Assembly: GCF_000364445.2 (NCBI RefSeq)
Contig: NZ_CP043538.1
Location: 6,491,180-6,555,179, forward strand
DNA length: 64,000 nucleotides
Direction: 5' to 3'
Origin: Methylobacterium mesophilicum SR1.6/6
GTDB taxonomy: Bacteria; Pseudomonadota; Alphaproteobacteria; Rhizobiales; Beijerinckiaceae
Of the stretch, positions 51,054 to 58,718 are shown one piece after another (positions within the stretch are counted from its first letter, which is position 1; each line of letters opens with the position of its first letter). The notes under the pieces were generated by a model. It did no database searches. It was not told the origin of the DNA and was given only the letters and a program-made list of their open reading frames with translations. A program made the position numbers and the translations under genes.

Positions 51054-51267
51054 TTAGTGCAGGCTCTGCGCGCTGACGGCGCCAGCTTCCCGCCGGCCGA
51101 CCTGCCGTGAGGCACCCTTAAAAAGGCGACCCGGTTTTTATTCGGAATAGGGGGCACTCCTCGGGTCCCGCCTCGATTTTCGCGACCTGTAGTAGAATCC
51201 TTATTCGGGGCAAGGAGTTCGGTCGGCGTCGCGACCCGCTACCCCATAGTGCGCCACTTCACGGTTG

Positions 51268-51483
51268 TCACCGCCCTACGCCCACAATCCGTGCGAGTTG
51301 GGCTTCATGTTGCCTATGATTGTCCTCGAGGGTGGCAAGGAGCGTTTCCGCCTCCTCGGTCGAGATACCATCCATTCTCATCCGAGCTATGAGAAATCGT
51401 TGACGGGCAAGATGACCCGCTCCCTCGCGGATATGCCGCCGAACCATCTCAAGCTCGGTTTCTTGCGCGATCGCTGAGGACAT
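51268..51483 (-). CDS. Small helical protein of unknown function
   Basis: The 71-residue protein reads MSSAIAQETELEMVRRHIRE, GAGHLARQRFLIARMRMDGI and AETLLATLEDNHRQHEAQLA. The layout (helix with RHIREGxxHxARQR, short GxST turn, LLxxxExxxxxHxxxL helix) is a widespread uncharacterised Methylobacterium/Bradyrhizobium family. GAGG precedes the ATG. Confidence 0.7.
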   Translation of the reverse strand: MSSAIAQETELEMVRRHIREGAGHLARQRFLIARMRMDGISTEEAETLLATLEDNHRQHEAQLARIVGVGR

Positions 51484-51691
51484 GGCAGACGCCTCGGGAC
51501 GCTGTGCGGATCTCACCCACATTAGCATGTCTGCGGTAGCTGCACGATCAGACAGCGATTGGATCGGGCAACGGGGCTCTCGCTGGACGTATCCGCCTCA
51601 ACTTCTCAGTCTGGCGTCAGGAACAGTGGTAGACGACCTGTGTTGGTCAGCCATGTCGGCCTTCGCCGACCTGTTATGACGCGGAAATCCG

Positions 51692-51871
51692 ATGACCAAC
51701 CGAAGCGTGCAGTCAGCCCTTCTCGCCCTTGCCCTCGTCGTTAGCAGTGCCGGTATGGCTGCGGCGCAGAGCACGCCCAATGGCAGTACCTCAACCTCCG
51801 GCGCGCCCGCCGGCGACAACAGCACGGGTAACGGAGCCACCGGTAGCGGCGCAGCGCCCAGCGGCAAGTAG
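51692..51871 (+). CDS. Exported Gly/Ser/Thr-rich small protein
   Basis: The 59-residue protein has a signal peptide (SALLALALVVSSAGMAAAQS, cut after AAA or AAAQ near residue 25). The mature 34 residues are Ser, Thr, Gly, Asn and Ala only plus Pro (TPNGSTSTSGAPAGDNSTGN). It is likely unstructured in the periplasm. A strong terminator follows. Confidence 0.6.
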   Translation: MTNRSVQSALLALALVVSSAGMAAAQSTPNGSTSTSGAPAGDNSTGNGATGSGAAPSGK

Positions 51872-51893
51872 CTGTCTGGCAGGACGAAATTCT

Positions 51894-51922
51894 AAGCCCG
51901 CCCGGTTCGCCGTGGCGGGCTT
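51894..51922 (+). terminator. Intrinsic terminator
   Basis: AAGCCCGCC (51894-51902) pairs with GGCGGGCTT (51914-51922) over an 11-nt loop, followed by TCTTTG. Confidence 0.8.
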
Positions 51923-51960
51923 CTTTGTGGCCTGCTTTGCTGACACCGAGCAGTCGCGCT

Positions 51961-52311
51961 CTAATTGCAGGTCAACTTCCGGCCTTCCGCCATCCCGACC
52001 TTCCGATAGTGTTCGAGCCCGGACTTGATTGCTCGACCTATGACCGCCCGGCGCACGTCCGGATTGCAGCGCAGATACTCTTCCTCGTTGAAAGCGTAGT
52101 CGCCCCGCCCACCTCTCGAGCCCCGGTCATAGTCGCGGTCGTAATCGCGGCGGTCACGGTCTCCGTAACCTCGATCTCCGTAGCCCCTGTCGCGAGAGCC
52201 GTAGTCGCTGCGGTCGTAGCCATAGTCGCGCCCGCCGTAGGGCTGCGCCAAGGCTGGGCCTACGCCGCTTAGTAGAGCCACTCCGAGGACGGTTGCGGAG
52301 ATCACCTTCAT
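51961..52311 (-). CDS. Exported protein with an Arg/Asp/Tyr/Gly repeat
   Basis: The 116-residue protein has a signal peptide (VISATVLGVALLSGVGPALA). Next comes a low-complexity stretch of about 45 residues (GYGDRGYGDRDRRDYDRDYD). It ends with a small domain LRCNPDVRRAVIGRAIKSGL then EHYRKVGMAEGRKLTC. The CNPDV...GLxHYxxxGxxEGR motif is found repeatedly in alphaproteobacterial surface and periplasmic proteins. The two Cys may form a disulphide. Function unknown. Confidence 0.7.
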   Translation of the reverse strand: MKVISATVLGVALLSGVGPALAQPYGGRDYGYDRSDYGSRDRGYGDRGYGDRDRRDYDRDYDRGSRGGRGDYAFNEEEYLRCNPDVRRAVIGRAIKSGLEHYRKVGMAEGRKLTCN

Positions 52312-52391
52312 GTCGCGTTCCTTGCCGTTGAAGAGTCGGCAACGCGCTCGGCGGTTGATGGTTCGCCGGCACCCAGCGTGTGGAGCACGCT

Positions 52392-52556
52392 TCAATTCAG
52401 GTTGCTGGAGATCGCGGTGAATTTCGTGGCAAGTCGCCCGCCCACGAGCCTTAACGAGGCAATAATGGCGACCGCAATTAGGGCGGCAATCATCCCGTAT
52501 TCAATCGCGGTAGCGCCGGTCTCGTCGCGTATAAACCGCTGTAACAGCTGAGGCAC
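52392..52556 (-). CDS. Flp/Fap-type pilin subunit
   Basis: The protein (54 residues from the GTG at 52556) has FIRDETGATAIEYGMIAALI, the Flp processing site and hydrophobic helix, with cleavage expected before the Ala/Thr-rich EYG segment. It ends TKFTAISSNLN. This is the major subunit of tad-type pili. No tad secretion genes are nearby, so it is an orphan pilin. A TTG at 52574 would add six residues. Confidence 0.85.
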   Translation of the reverse strand: MPQLLQRFIRDETGATAIEYGMIAALIAVAIIASLRLVGGRLATKFTAISSNLN

Positions 52557-52696
52557 CGCACCGACCCATCGCAATACTGGAGCATCACAGCTCTGTGATA
52601 GCGTCGGCGCGTTTACGGTTTGTGAAGAGACACCGATGCCCGGCAGCAGGAGCTCCCCCGCTTCGTGAGCCGTAGATGGTGGCTTCGTGACGACGG

Positions 52697-52948
52697 TCAG
52701 TCGATGGCCCTCGGATGCGGCGATGGCGTTCCGGAATAGGTCGCGACAATCAGCGGGCAGCCGTTGTGCGGCTCGTCGTGCCGCATCACGGGCCGGTGCG
52801 CCCGCAGGTGATGGCTATAGATCCGCACACGTCCGTGGCAGGCGGGGCAGCGCTTCAGGGCGTCACGACACCGATGATGCACCTCGACCACCAATACCGT
52901 TCGCCAAACACCATCGATCTTCGCTTCGCAACTCGGTGGCTTGATCAT
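52697..52948 (-). CDS. Small zinc-ribbon-like protein
   Basis: The 83-residue protein has CEAKIDGVWRTVLVVEV, then KRCPACHGRVRIYSHHLRAH and HDEPHNGCPL. The CPxC pair with a later H...C set suggests one zinc site. The motif order is seen in an uncharacterised family of Methylobacterium. The ATG at 52948 with CAGGA upstream is preferred. Confidence 0.6.
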   Translation of the reverse strand: MIKPPSCEAKIDGVWRTVLVVEVHHRCRDALKRCPACHGRVRIYSHHLRAHRPVMRHDEPHNGCPLIVATYSGTPSPHPRAID

Positions 52949-53155
52949 CGTCCTGCTGATGGCACTGCGCTGCCGTTCGCCGGCACCGGTATGACGCATG
53001 ATCGGTGGAGCAATTCAGCGTCGCTTGCAGTGCACCAGTTGGTGTGGTGGCTGGTCGAGGCCGCTCACCTGCGCAGCTTACCCTTTATGGAGGATGTGGC
53101 GTAGGTTACGGCTACGCTATCAAGAGACTTCCGGAGACCCAGAAAGGGGATCATC

Positions 53156-53275
53156 ATGTCTCTAGCCATAGACGGCGACGGCCGGCCGGCCCGGCGCTGG
53201 TCCAAGCCTGAGCAGTCGCCAGCCTCACGCCGCGGACGCGAACACTGGGTCGTGCGCTGGATCGGCGCTGCCTAG
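53156..53275 (+). CDS. 39-residue protein of unknown function
   Basis: AGGGGA precedes the ATG. The product MSLAIDGDGRPARRWSKPEQ continues SPASRRGREHWVVRWIGAA. It is very short and Arg/Trp-rich. The ribosome site is the main support. Confidence 0.45.
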   Translation: MSLAIDGDGRPARRWSKPEQSPASRRGREHWVVRWIGAA

Positions 53276-53494
53276 CGCCGCGCCACGAAGCTGGTCGAGA
53301 CACCCGCGACCACAGCGCCGAGCGCTCAGGTCATCCAAGTAAGCTGGGCCGACACGTGCGGCCGGCCCGGGGATTTGGCGTTCCTGCACTCTGCTGGAGG
53401 GATCGTGCGGACTGCACCGCTCCTACGCTGAGCGGCGTGCCGCTGGAACGCCGAGGTTAATGGCCTTGGTCCCGCCCAGCGGTGGCCCTCACCT

Positions 53495-53830
53495 TCAAGC
53501 GTCTGGCTGGGCCTCGCTTGGTTCCGGGGACCGGCGCCACCGTGTGCACCCGTTGATATCGAGCCGTTCGGCCCATCCACGTCGATCCAGTTCGTAGAGC
53601 GCAGAGAGGATCGGCGCGATGGGCAGCGCTCTCGACAGCATCCTCCTTGCAACTATCAGTGATGTCGCCCGGATCTTCAGGTGCGCCCTGTCCCTAACGA
53701 CAGTCGTACTCACAAAATCTCTGTCGAGCGCCTCAAACAATGCCTGCTCCAACTCGGTAGGGCACCACTCGTCATTAGGGCACTCGGCCGGATCGGCGGC
53801 CGCAACGGTATGCGGTCCTATACCGTTCAT
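53495..53830 (-). CDS. Hypothetical helical protein
   Basis: The 111-residue protein has CPTELEQALFEALDRDFVST, then a basic helix (LKIRATSLIVARRMLSRALP) and ILSALYELDRRGWAERLDIN. The last part resembles a winged-helix wing. No close family was recognised and no ribosome site is obvious. Confidence 0.45.
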   Translation of the reverse strand: MNGIGPHTVAAADPAECPNDEWCPTELEQALFEALDRDFVSTTVVRDRAHLKIRATSLIVARRMLSRALPIAPILSALYELDRRGWAERLDINGCTRWRRSPEPSEAQPDA

Positions 53831-54074
53831 GGCTCGACCTCCCAGAACTTATTGCACCAATCTCATGCTGGCACAGGGGGGAGGAATGTACGGGCGCTGA
53901 GAAAGTTGCTCCCCGTTGAGCGGCGCAGGTCGCCGAGTTGGGGATCTCTTCGGCCGTGCCGGAGAGCTATGGCGGGGCCCCTGCCCCGTCCACCGCCTCG
54001 TTTGGCATCGGACAGAACTCGCGCCCCAGCCGCAGGTTGCCCGTTTTCGGGTTGGTTTACTACGAGCGTCGAGC

Positions 54075-54341
54075 GTGCCTCGCTTCTTCTTCGACATCCA
54101 CGACCGCGGCTTTCACCGCGATAACGAAGGCAGCGAGTGCGACGATGTCGATGCCGCTCGCGTGTTGGCCATGCAGACGCTGCCCGAGATCGGGCGCTTC
54201 GCCATCCCGAGCGACGGCGACAACCAGGCCTTCATCGTGCTGGTCCGCGATGAGGTCGGAGCGATCGTCTACACGGCGACGCTGACATTTGCCGGTCTTC
54301 GGTTGGACTGCCTCAGCGCGCGCTCTGCCACCGAGCGGTGA
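54075..54341 (+). CDS. DUF6894-type small protein
   Basis: The GTG at 54075 starts an 88-residue protein: MPRFFFDIHDRGFHRDNEGS, then AARVLAMQTLPEIGRFAIPS and VRDEVGAIVYTATLTFAGLR. The start M-PR-(F/Y)-FFD, the 'DxEG' acidic turn and the final 'VRDExGxxVxxATLxF' are the DUF6894 signature, abundant in Methylobacterium and Bradyrhizobium. Unknown function. It overlaps a minus-strand gene at its 3' end by 29 bases. Confidence 0.75.
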   Translation: MPRFFFDIHDRGFHRDNEGSECDDVDAARVLAMQTLPEIGRFAIPSDGDNQAFIVLVRDEVGAIVYTATLTFAGLRLDCLSARSATER

Positions 54342-54513
54342 TCTCCCGAAAGGCCACGTCGCCATCAGCCTCCGACGCGCCTTCCGACCCGAAGGATCGA
54401 ACCGACTGGCGGACGACGACGCCGTCGCGCGCGATCGACCAGTCGAAGCGGCCGGGCTCCTTCGCGGAGGGCGTCACGCGCAGCGCGTGCGGGTTCGGCT
54501 TGAAAACGATCAT
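54313..54513 (-). CDS. Small protein of unknown function
   Basis: AGGTGG precedes the ATG at 54513. The 66-residue product MIVFKPNPHALRVTPSAKEP continues GRFDWSIARDGVVVRQSVRS. The beta-strand pattern (RFxWxIxRxGxxxxxS) and acidic C-terminal helix occur in several lineage-specific small proteins. The 3' end overlaps the convergent DUF6894 gene. Confidence 0.55.
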   Translation of the reverse strand: MIVFKPNPHALRVTPSAKEPGRFDWSIARDGVVVRQSVRSFGSEGASEADGDVAFREITARWQSAR

Positions 54514-54613
54514 CGACACCACCTAGGGGCTGAGAGGACTACTTGTAAGAGAGACGACGGTCTCGGTGGCTTGCAGCACAGGTGACCTGAACCCGCCGCC
54601 ACGGAGACCAGGT

Positions 54614-54805
54614 TCACTCTCCTTCGCTCGGCGGGCGAACCTGATGCTTGGTTGCTTCCAGGAGCTCGCGTGAGCGCCGGATCGCGTCTCGGCTGTCTCG
54701 GATGACCCCTCGGTTGTAGTCGGCCAGGGCGTCGCGCCGAGCGATCCGGCGAAGGGCTTGTTCATACTCGTCTGGAGCGAGCGGTTCGAAGGTCGAAAGC
54801 GGCAT
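54614..54805 (-). CDS. Small helical protein of the RSRELLEATKHQV family
   Basis: The 63-residue protein starts MPLSTFEPLAPDEYEQALRR and ends RSRELLEATKHQVRPPSEGE. It is all helix, with strongly conserved C-terminal 13 residues shared with the degenerate frame at 42566-42853. No known function. Confidence 0.65.
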   Translation of the reverse strand: MPLSTFEPLAPDEYEQALRRIARRDALADYNRGVIRDSRDAIRRSRELLEATKHQVRPPSEGE

Positions 54806-55161
54806 GACGGCGCTCCACGCGATGCAGGCGGGAGCACACGCTACTCTCAGCCACCAGCGCCTACGGGTCTGCGACCGGCTGGTGATCGCAGCATCCTGCG
54901 CCTGTTTGGCCAAGAAGTCTAACAGCGGCTTGATGCGATCCTAAAGCTCAGCCGATGCTACGATCAGACGAGGCCGCGCTTCGCCGCCGCTGAAAATCTC
55001 TTTTGCGCTCCCAAAGAACGATCGTGTCGTGTTTGATGCGTCCACCAGCGGACCAACAGAGCTACAGCAGAGTTCCAGATTGGCGCCTTGCCCATCGAAG
55101 GCCCATATGAGCTTATCCCTCCGCGCAATCCCGTGCCCTGGGTGACGATGCGGAGGCCGAG

Positions 55162-55317
55162 ATGGCACGCGAACTCACGACCGGCAAAGCTCAATCTGTC
55201 ACACCTCAGGACTTCAACGAGCGCGTGAAGCGCCTGCTGGCTAACAAGCCAGACCCGCGCAAAGCTCAGCCGCAGTCCAAAAATTTCAAGGGGCATACGC
55301 CCTTCAGAAAGGCCTGA
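55162..55317 (+). CDS. 51-residue basic protein, paralogue of 45515-45670
   Basis: MARELTTGKAQSVTPQDFNE then RVKRLLANKPDPRKAQPQSK. It matches the 45515-45670 protein at most positions and has the same length. The 36-base block before the gene (55117-55152) is also conserved. GGAGG precedes the ATG. Retention of both copies and leaders suggests selection. Confidence 0.7.
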   Translation: MARELTTGKAQSVTPQDFNERVKRLLANKPDPRKAQPQSKNFKGHTPFRKA

Positions 55318-55506
55318 TACGCGCTCGCCGGGCGGCCATATCATCATGGCTCGCTCGGCTCGCCTGCATCCCGATAAAACCAGCCTCTTTCCTGCCTACG
55401 TTGATCCCCAAGTCCGGACAGGCATAGTGCCAGCAGGGCCAAGCCTGGAGGCAATTCGTGAGGCTGCTCACCGAGTATCTGAAGGCGAAGGGCTATCTGA
55501 AGTCCG

Positions 55507-55686
55507 ATGCCTAAGCTGCCGCACCACGCCCGCGGGCTGCTGACGTCCGCGGCCGATAGGGAAGCCGCCCGTCAGAAACAGGCGGAGCAGGTGCAGCAGG
55601 AACTCGACGCTGAGAAGCGCGCCGTTGAAGAGCGAACGGCCGAGTTGCGGGCGAAGCGACTGGCGCGCGAGAGTGCTGGATCCTGA
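55507..55686 (+). CDS. 59-residue coiled-coil protein
   Basis: MPKLPHHARGLLTSAADREA then a continuous charged helix (RQKQAEQVQQELDAEKRAVE; LRAKRLARESAGS). It resembles the DUF6481-type protein at 43998-44360 in composition. It is 12 bases upstream of the next gene, so the two may be cotranscribed. Function unknown. Confidence 0.55.
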   Translation: MPKLPHHARGLLTSAADREAARQKQAEQVQQELDAEKRAVEERTAELRAKRLARESAGS

Positions 55687-55698
55687 AAGAGGCGCCCA

Positions 55699-55959
55699 AT
55701 GGCCACCATCCCGGATCGAGAGATCGATGACTCATCGCTCGGTGGATCCGTCACGCGTCACGGGTGCACCGTTCAGGTCCACATCTACCGGTTCGCCGGC
55801 ACCGATGACGAGTGGACCCTTGAGGTCGTCGACCACGAGGGTGGCCATACCGTCTGGGACGAGACCTTCTCGGACGATCAAGAGGCCTACGAGGCCTTTG
55901 AGCGAGCCGTCGCTGAAAACGGCATCCAATCGTTCGTCGACTCGCCCGGCCTGCACTGA
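55699..55959 (+). CDS. Acidic small protein of unknown function
   Basis: AGAGG precedes the ATG. The 86-residue product has VTRHGCTVQVHIYRFAGTDD, EWTLEVVDHEGGHTVWDETF and AYEAFERAVAENGIQSFVDS. Similar proteins (strand-rich start, TLEVVDxxxxxTVWDxxF, then a helix) are found across Methylobacterium. It is clearly coding but uncharacterised. Confidence 0.72.
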   Translation: MATIPDREIDDSSLGGSVTRHGCTVQVHIYRFAGTDDEWTLEVVDHEGGHTVWDETFSDDQEAYEAFERAVAENGIQSFVDSPGLH

Positions 55960-56003
55960 CCCCATCCGCCGCCTCGTGGAATAGGCGCTGAAGACTCTTC
56001 AGC

Positions 56004-56252
56004 TCAGGTAACTTTCCGCCCAGCTGCCGCTGCTTCAGCGATCGCGTGGTGCATCGCTGCATCCTGCTTTGCCCGCGCCAAGATGATGCGTGCCGCGGTT
56101 CGCGCGCTCGCGGCGCGGAGGCGGCCCTTAGGCTTCTCGTCCCGCAACGCCTGTGTGGCCATGTTGCGGAACCAGTTTGCGTCAGCGATGGCGACTGCGC
56201 ACCGTTCGGCGAGCGTGCTGTACTTGGCTGGATCTTGGCTCCTGGCCGGCAT
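56004..56252 (-). CDS. Small helical protein of unknown function
   Basis: AGGAGAGG precedes the ATG at 56252. The 82-residue product MPARSQDPAKYSTLAERCAV continues FRNMATQALRDEKPKGRLRA and IILARAKQDAAMHHAIAEAA. Soluble, helical, basic. Family not recognised. Confidence 0.6.
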   Translation of the reverse strand: MPARSQDPAKYSTLAERCAVAIADANWFRNMATQALRDEKPKGRLRAASARTAARIILARAKQDAAMHHAIAEAAAAGRKVT

Positions 56253-56388
56253 GGTGTTGCCTCTCCTGCAAGATCGATCGCACCGAGACTGCAACCGCTA
56301 TACCAGTGGCTGCGGCCTCATCTTCATTGACGAGAACGGCGAGGCGCCTGTGGTGCGGCTAGGGAAGGCAGGGTGCGGCTGAGGCGGT

Positions 56389-56796
56389 TCAACTAACTGC
56401 GTTAGGCTGTACGGTAAATAAATTTCTATAATCTTGTTCGTTCAGCCGAAGAATCGCATATTGTTCCCCCCATTTGGTTGACTTGAATGGCGACACCCTG
56501 CAAATTAAGACAGCGACTGCTCCAGGCATTTTCTGCATAGAGCCCATATTTTGATCAAATATTACAGTTTCATCCGGACCAAAAATCTTCATACCGGCTT
56601 CATAAATGCCCTCGCCACCTTCGATCATGAATACGAAGGTCAGCGCCTGAACGGCATCAGGCTGATCATCTGCAGACCGAGGAAGTGCGACTCCAGATCC
56701 AGGAAAGAAGCCAAGTATAGCCAGCTTGTTCCCCTGCTCGAGACGAACCTCGTCACAGAGCAGCAATCTGACTTCATTTTGAGCAGGCAGACTCAT
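56389..56796 (-). CDS. DUF6941-type protein
   Basis: The 135-residue protein reads VRLLLCDEVRLEQGNKLAIL, GFFPGSGVALP and YAILRLNEQDYRNLF. The pattern of CDEVRxExxxKxxxxGxF near the N-terminus is that of DUF6941, a beta-rich family of unknown function. It is the last of four coupled genes in an AT-rich block; its ATG is 3 bases after the stop of the previous gene. The GC content is lower than the neighbours, suggesting later acquisition. Confidence 0.7.
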   Translation of the reverse strand: MSLPAQNEVRLLLCDEVRLEQGNKLAILGFFPGSGVALPRSADDQPDAVQALTFVFMIEGGEGIYEAGMKIFGPDETVIFDQNMGSMQKMPGAVAVLICRVSPFKSTKWGEQYAILRLNEQDYRNLFTVQPNAVS

Positions 56797-56799
56797 TAA

Positions 56800-57126
56800 T
56801 TACGCCGCCGCTCGTGGTGCGCCATCCGGCGCGCCGTCAAAGACAAGCGTCCCCTCAGACGGAGCGGCAAGTGGGGCGATTTCCAAACCGCCATAAGTCA
56901 CTCCAGCGGCCGAGGTTTGTCGCCAAGCACCGATGATCGTTCCTGCAGAGGCCACGAAGATGATCGGCTTGCTCTTAGCTTGCTGAGGCTCAACCGTTTC
57001 CTTGTAAAATTTGAGCCACCTCGGCGGGCCCTTCACCGCCAAGCGCGCGATCAGAAGCCCGGCCGGCACAGAGACAGCGCAGGCAACCGGTACAGCGATG
57101 AGAGCCGATACAAGGAACTCGTGCAT
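56800..57126 (-). CDS. Small membrane protein of unknown function
   Basis: The 108-residue protein begins with a membrane helix (LVSALIAVPVACAVSVPAGL), then KFYKETVEPQQAKSKPIIFV and a Gly/Ala-rich tail. It lies 2 bases after the 42-residue gene and 3 before DUF6941. Most of it faces one side of the membrane. No family recognised. Confidence 0.6.
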   Translation of the reverse strand: MHEFLVSALIAVPVACAVSVPAGLLIARLAVKGPPRWLKFYKETVEPQQAKSKPIIFVASAGTIIGAWRQTSAAGVTYGGLEIAPLAAPSEGTLVFDGAPDGAPRAAA

Positions 57127-57128
57127 GG

Positions 57129-57257
57129 CTACTCCCCGTAGGCGAATGGCAGGAAATTCAACGTTACCACGGCGACCGACATCACCACAGTACCCAATAT
57201 GGGTCCCGTGATGCCAGGGCGATAGGTGCGGCTCTTGCGATCATAAAACTTATCCAT
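57129..57257 (-). CDS. 42-residue single-helix membrane peptide
   Basis: GAGG four bases before the ATG (57257) supports this short frame. The product MDKFYDRKSRTYRPGITGPI continues LGTVVMSVAVVTLNFLPFAY, so a basic N-terminus is followed by one membrane helix. It overlaps the end of the 57182-57535 gene by 76 bases in another frame and stops two bases before the next ATG. The tight packing argues that it is real. Confidence 0.55.
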   Translation of the reverse strand: MDKFYDRKSRTYRPGITGPILGTVVMSVAVVTLNFLPFAYGE

Positions 57258-57535
57258 TTTTCCTCGATTTTAAATATGGCTACAAACCACATACACAGAT
57301 TAATTAATATTAAACACGCAAATATAGATCCAATATCGCCACGCATTGCGGGCATAATGAACTTTTTGAAATCCTCTGATTGCGATATAACAACAACATC
57401 GAATACAATAATCGTCAGAATAAAGTCTGCTGCGGCGCTTTGGGGCTTACCCAAGCAAATACGGAGCACGCCGTTGACAACGATAGAAAGAAACGGAGCA
57501 ACGATAGCCGCGACCCAGAATGAAATATGCCCCAT
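57182..57535 (-). CDS. Multi-helix membrane protein of unknown function, AT-rich
   Basis: From the ATG at 57535 the protein is 117 residues with about three membrane helices: GHISFWVAAIVAPFLSIVVN, FILTIIVFDVVVISQ and FACLILINLCMWFVAIFKIE. The coding sequence is much richer in A and T than anything else in the window, with many rare codons for this genome, pointing to recent transfer. It heads a four-gene set with a 42-residue peptide, a small membrane protein and DUF6941. Confidence 0.6.
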   Translation of the reverse strand: MGHISFWVAAIVAPFLSIVVNGVLRICLGKPQSAAADFILTIIVFDVVVISQSEDFKKFIMPAMRGDIGSIFACLILINLCMWFVAIFKIEEKWISFMIARAAPIALASRDPYWVLW

Positions 57536-57789
57536 CGAAAGTCGCACCCCGGTGAGCTGGCGACGGTACCTAGAACGACCGGCAGCGATCGCAATGCCTT
57601 GGTTGAGCATTGTGCCTCACCTCTCATACACGTCCATAGCGTCGCGACACCGCCATCCCGGCGGCTATCCCGCCGCCATGGGCACAGCCCTCGCCGCCCT
57701 CGCTCTCGTCGTCGCTGCCGGTGGGGCGTGAGATCGAAAAATCTGCAGCCACGCTGAAACACGCAACGTGCGGCTGCATTCACTAATCC

Positions 57790-58158
57790 ATGTCAGCACC
57801 TCGCCCAATCGCCGTCCTCGCCGAAGATGAGGAATTCGCCCGACTCGTGGCGGCCGACATGCTGACGGCATTGGGCTTCGATGTTCTGGAGGCGGAGCAC
57901 GCACACGGCGCCCTCCAGCACCTAGAGGCCAATGAGCGTGTCGCGCTCCTCTACACCGACGTGAACATGCCTGGCGTGATGGACGGCTGCGATCTGGCCC
58001 ATGCGGTCCGTGCGCGATGGCCGGAGACGCGGATCATCGTCTGCTCGGGTTGCATGCCCCATGAGGCCGCGCTGCTGCCGGACGAGGCCCATTTCATCGC
58101 CAAGCCGTGCGGCGAGCGTTTGGTGCGCAAGGCGCTGCAGGTTCTGCGTCTGCACTGA
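57790..58158 (+). CDS. Single-domain response regulator (CheY-like)
   Basis: The 122-residue receiver reads PIAVLAEDEEFARLVAADML with D57 in YTDVNMPG and the Lys in HFIAKPCG. It closely resembles the receiver at 36392-36814 in length and in the NMPGVMDG-type loop. No output domain follows. It is 30 bases upstream of a small winged-helix gene, which could form a unit with it. Confidence 0.87.
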   Translation: MSAPRPIAVLAEDEEFARLVAADMLTALGFDVLEAEHAHGALQHLEANERVALLYTDVNMPGVMDGCDLAHAVRARWPETRIIVCSGCMPHEAALLPDEAHFIAKPCGERLVRKALQVLRLH

Positions 58159-58188
58159 CGCCAGATATGGCTTCATAGAGCGCAGATC

Positions 58189-58431
58189 ATGCACAAGCTC
58201 GCGCCGGGCAGCCTCTACCGTCTTCGCACGCTCGCTCAGACCGGCGCGCGCTTCTACCAAGTGAGCGTCTACATGCGCCGCATGGAAGTGCTCGGATTGA
58301 TCGAGGCCACCGGTCGAACAGATCCCGAGAAGGACAGCGCCGAGTACAGTATCACTGACGCCGGCCGGGCCGAGTTGGAGGAGCGCTACGGTCCGTCCTC
58401 AACGATGCCCATTGAGAGCGGTCGCTCCTAA
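58189..58431 (+). CDS. Small winged-helix DNA-binding protein
   Basis: The 80-residue protein has SLYRLRTLAQTGARFYQVSV, then MRRMEVLGLIEATGRTDPEK and YSITDAGRAELEERYG, the helix-turn-helix and wing of PadR/MarR-like or phage-type regulators without a dimerisation arm. It follows a single-domain receiver and might act with it. Operator unknown. Confidence 0.65.
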   Translation: MHKLAPGSLYRLRTLAQTGARFYQVSVYMRRMEVLGLIEATGRTDPEKDSAEYSITDAGRAELEERYGPSSTMPIESGRS

Positions 58432-58458
58432 TCCGCCTTCGCCGCCTACCGCCCGTGA

Positions 58459-58641
58459 TCAGGTATCCCCTATCGGCCTGTCGAACGCATCCTCGGTCGG
58501 CGTACCGTCATAGCCCTCAAGCCACGCCTTACGCTCCGGCATGTCTGCGTCGTAGGGGCAGCTATCTTTTGGCAAGCCAATGGCCCGCGCGTGTGCGCCC
58601 TCAGCAATCGCCTCGATGATTGTGGGCTGGCGCGTGTCCAT
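58459..58641 (-). CDS. Ribosome modulation factor / CrpP-like small protein
   Basis: The 60-residue protein has IAEGAHARAIGLPKDSCPYD followed by ERKAWLEGYDG. The G-x-x-A-x-x-x-G-L-P-x-x-x-CPY ... AWLxGY pattern is that of the Rmf/CrpP fold. Rmf dimerises ribosomes in stationary phase; CrpP-like members have other roles. This copy has an acidic C-terminal extension, so the function may differ. Confidence 0.7.
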   Translation of the reverse strand: MDTRQPTIIEAIAEGAHARAIGLPKDSCPYDADMPERKAWLEGYDGTPTEDAFDRPIGDT

Positions 58642-58718
58642 GGCGTCACCGTCTGCTGTCCGTAAAAAATACTTAGGGTAAGATTGCTGGCACTTCCATT
58701 CGGCGGCAGCCGCGACTG

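Noticed and set aside
52100..52240. Closely spaced short DNA repeats that could suggest a CRISPR or VNTR array
   Set aside because: The units are irregular, have no spacers, and encode the Arg/Asp/Tyr repeat of an exported protein.
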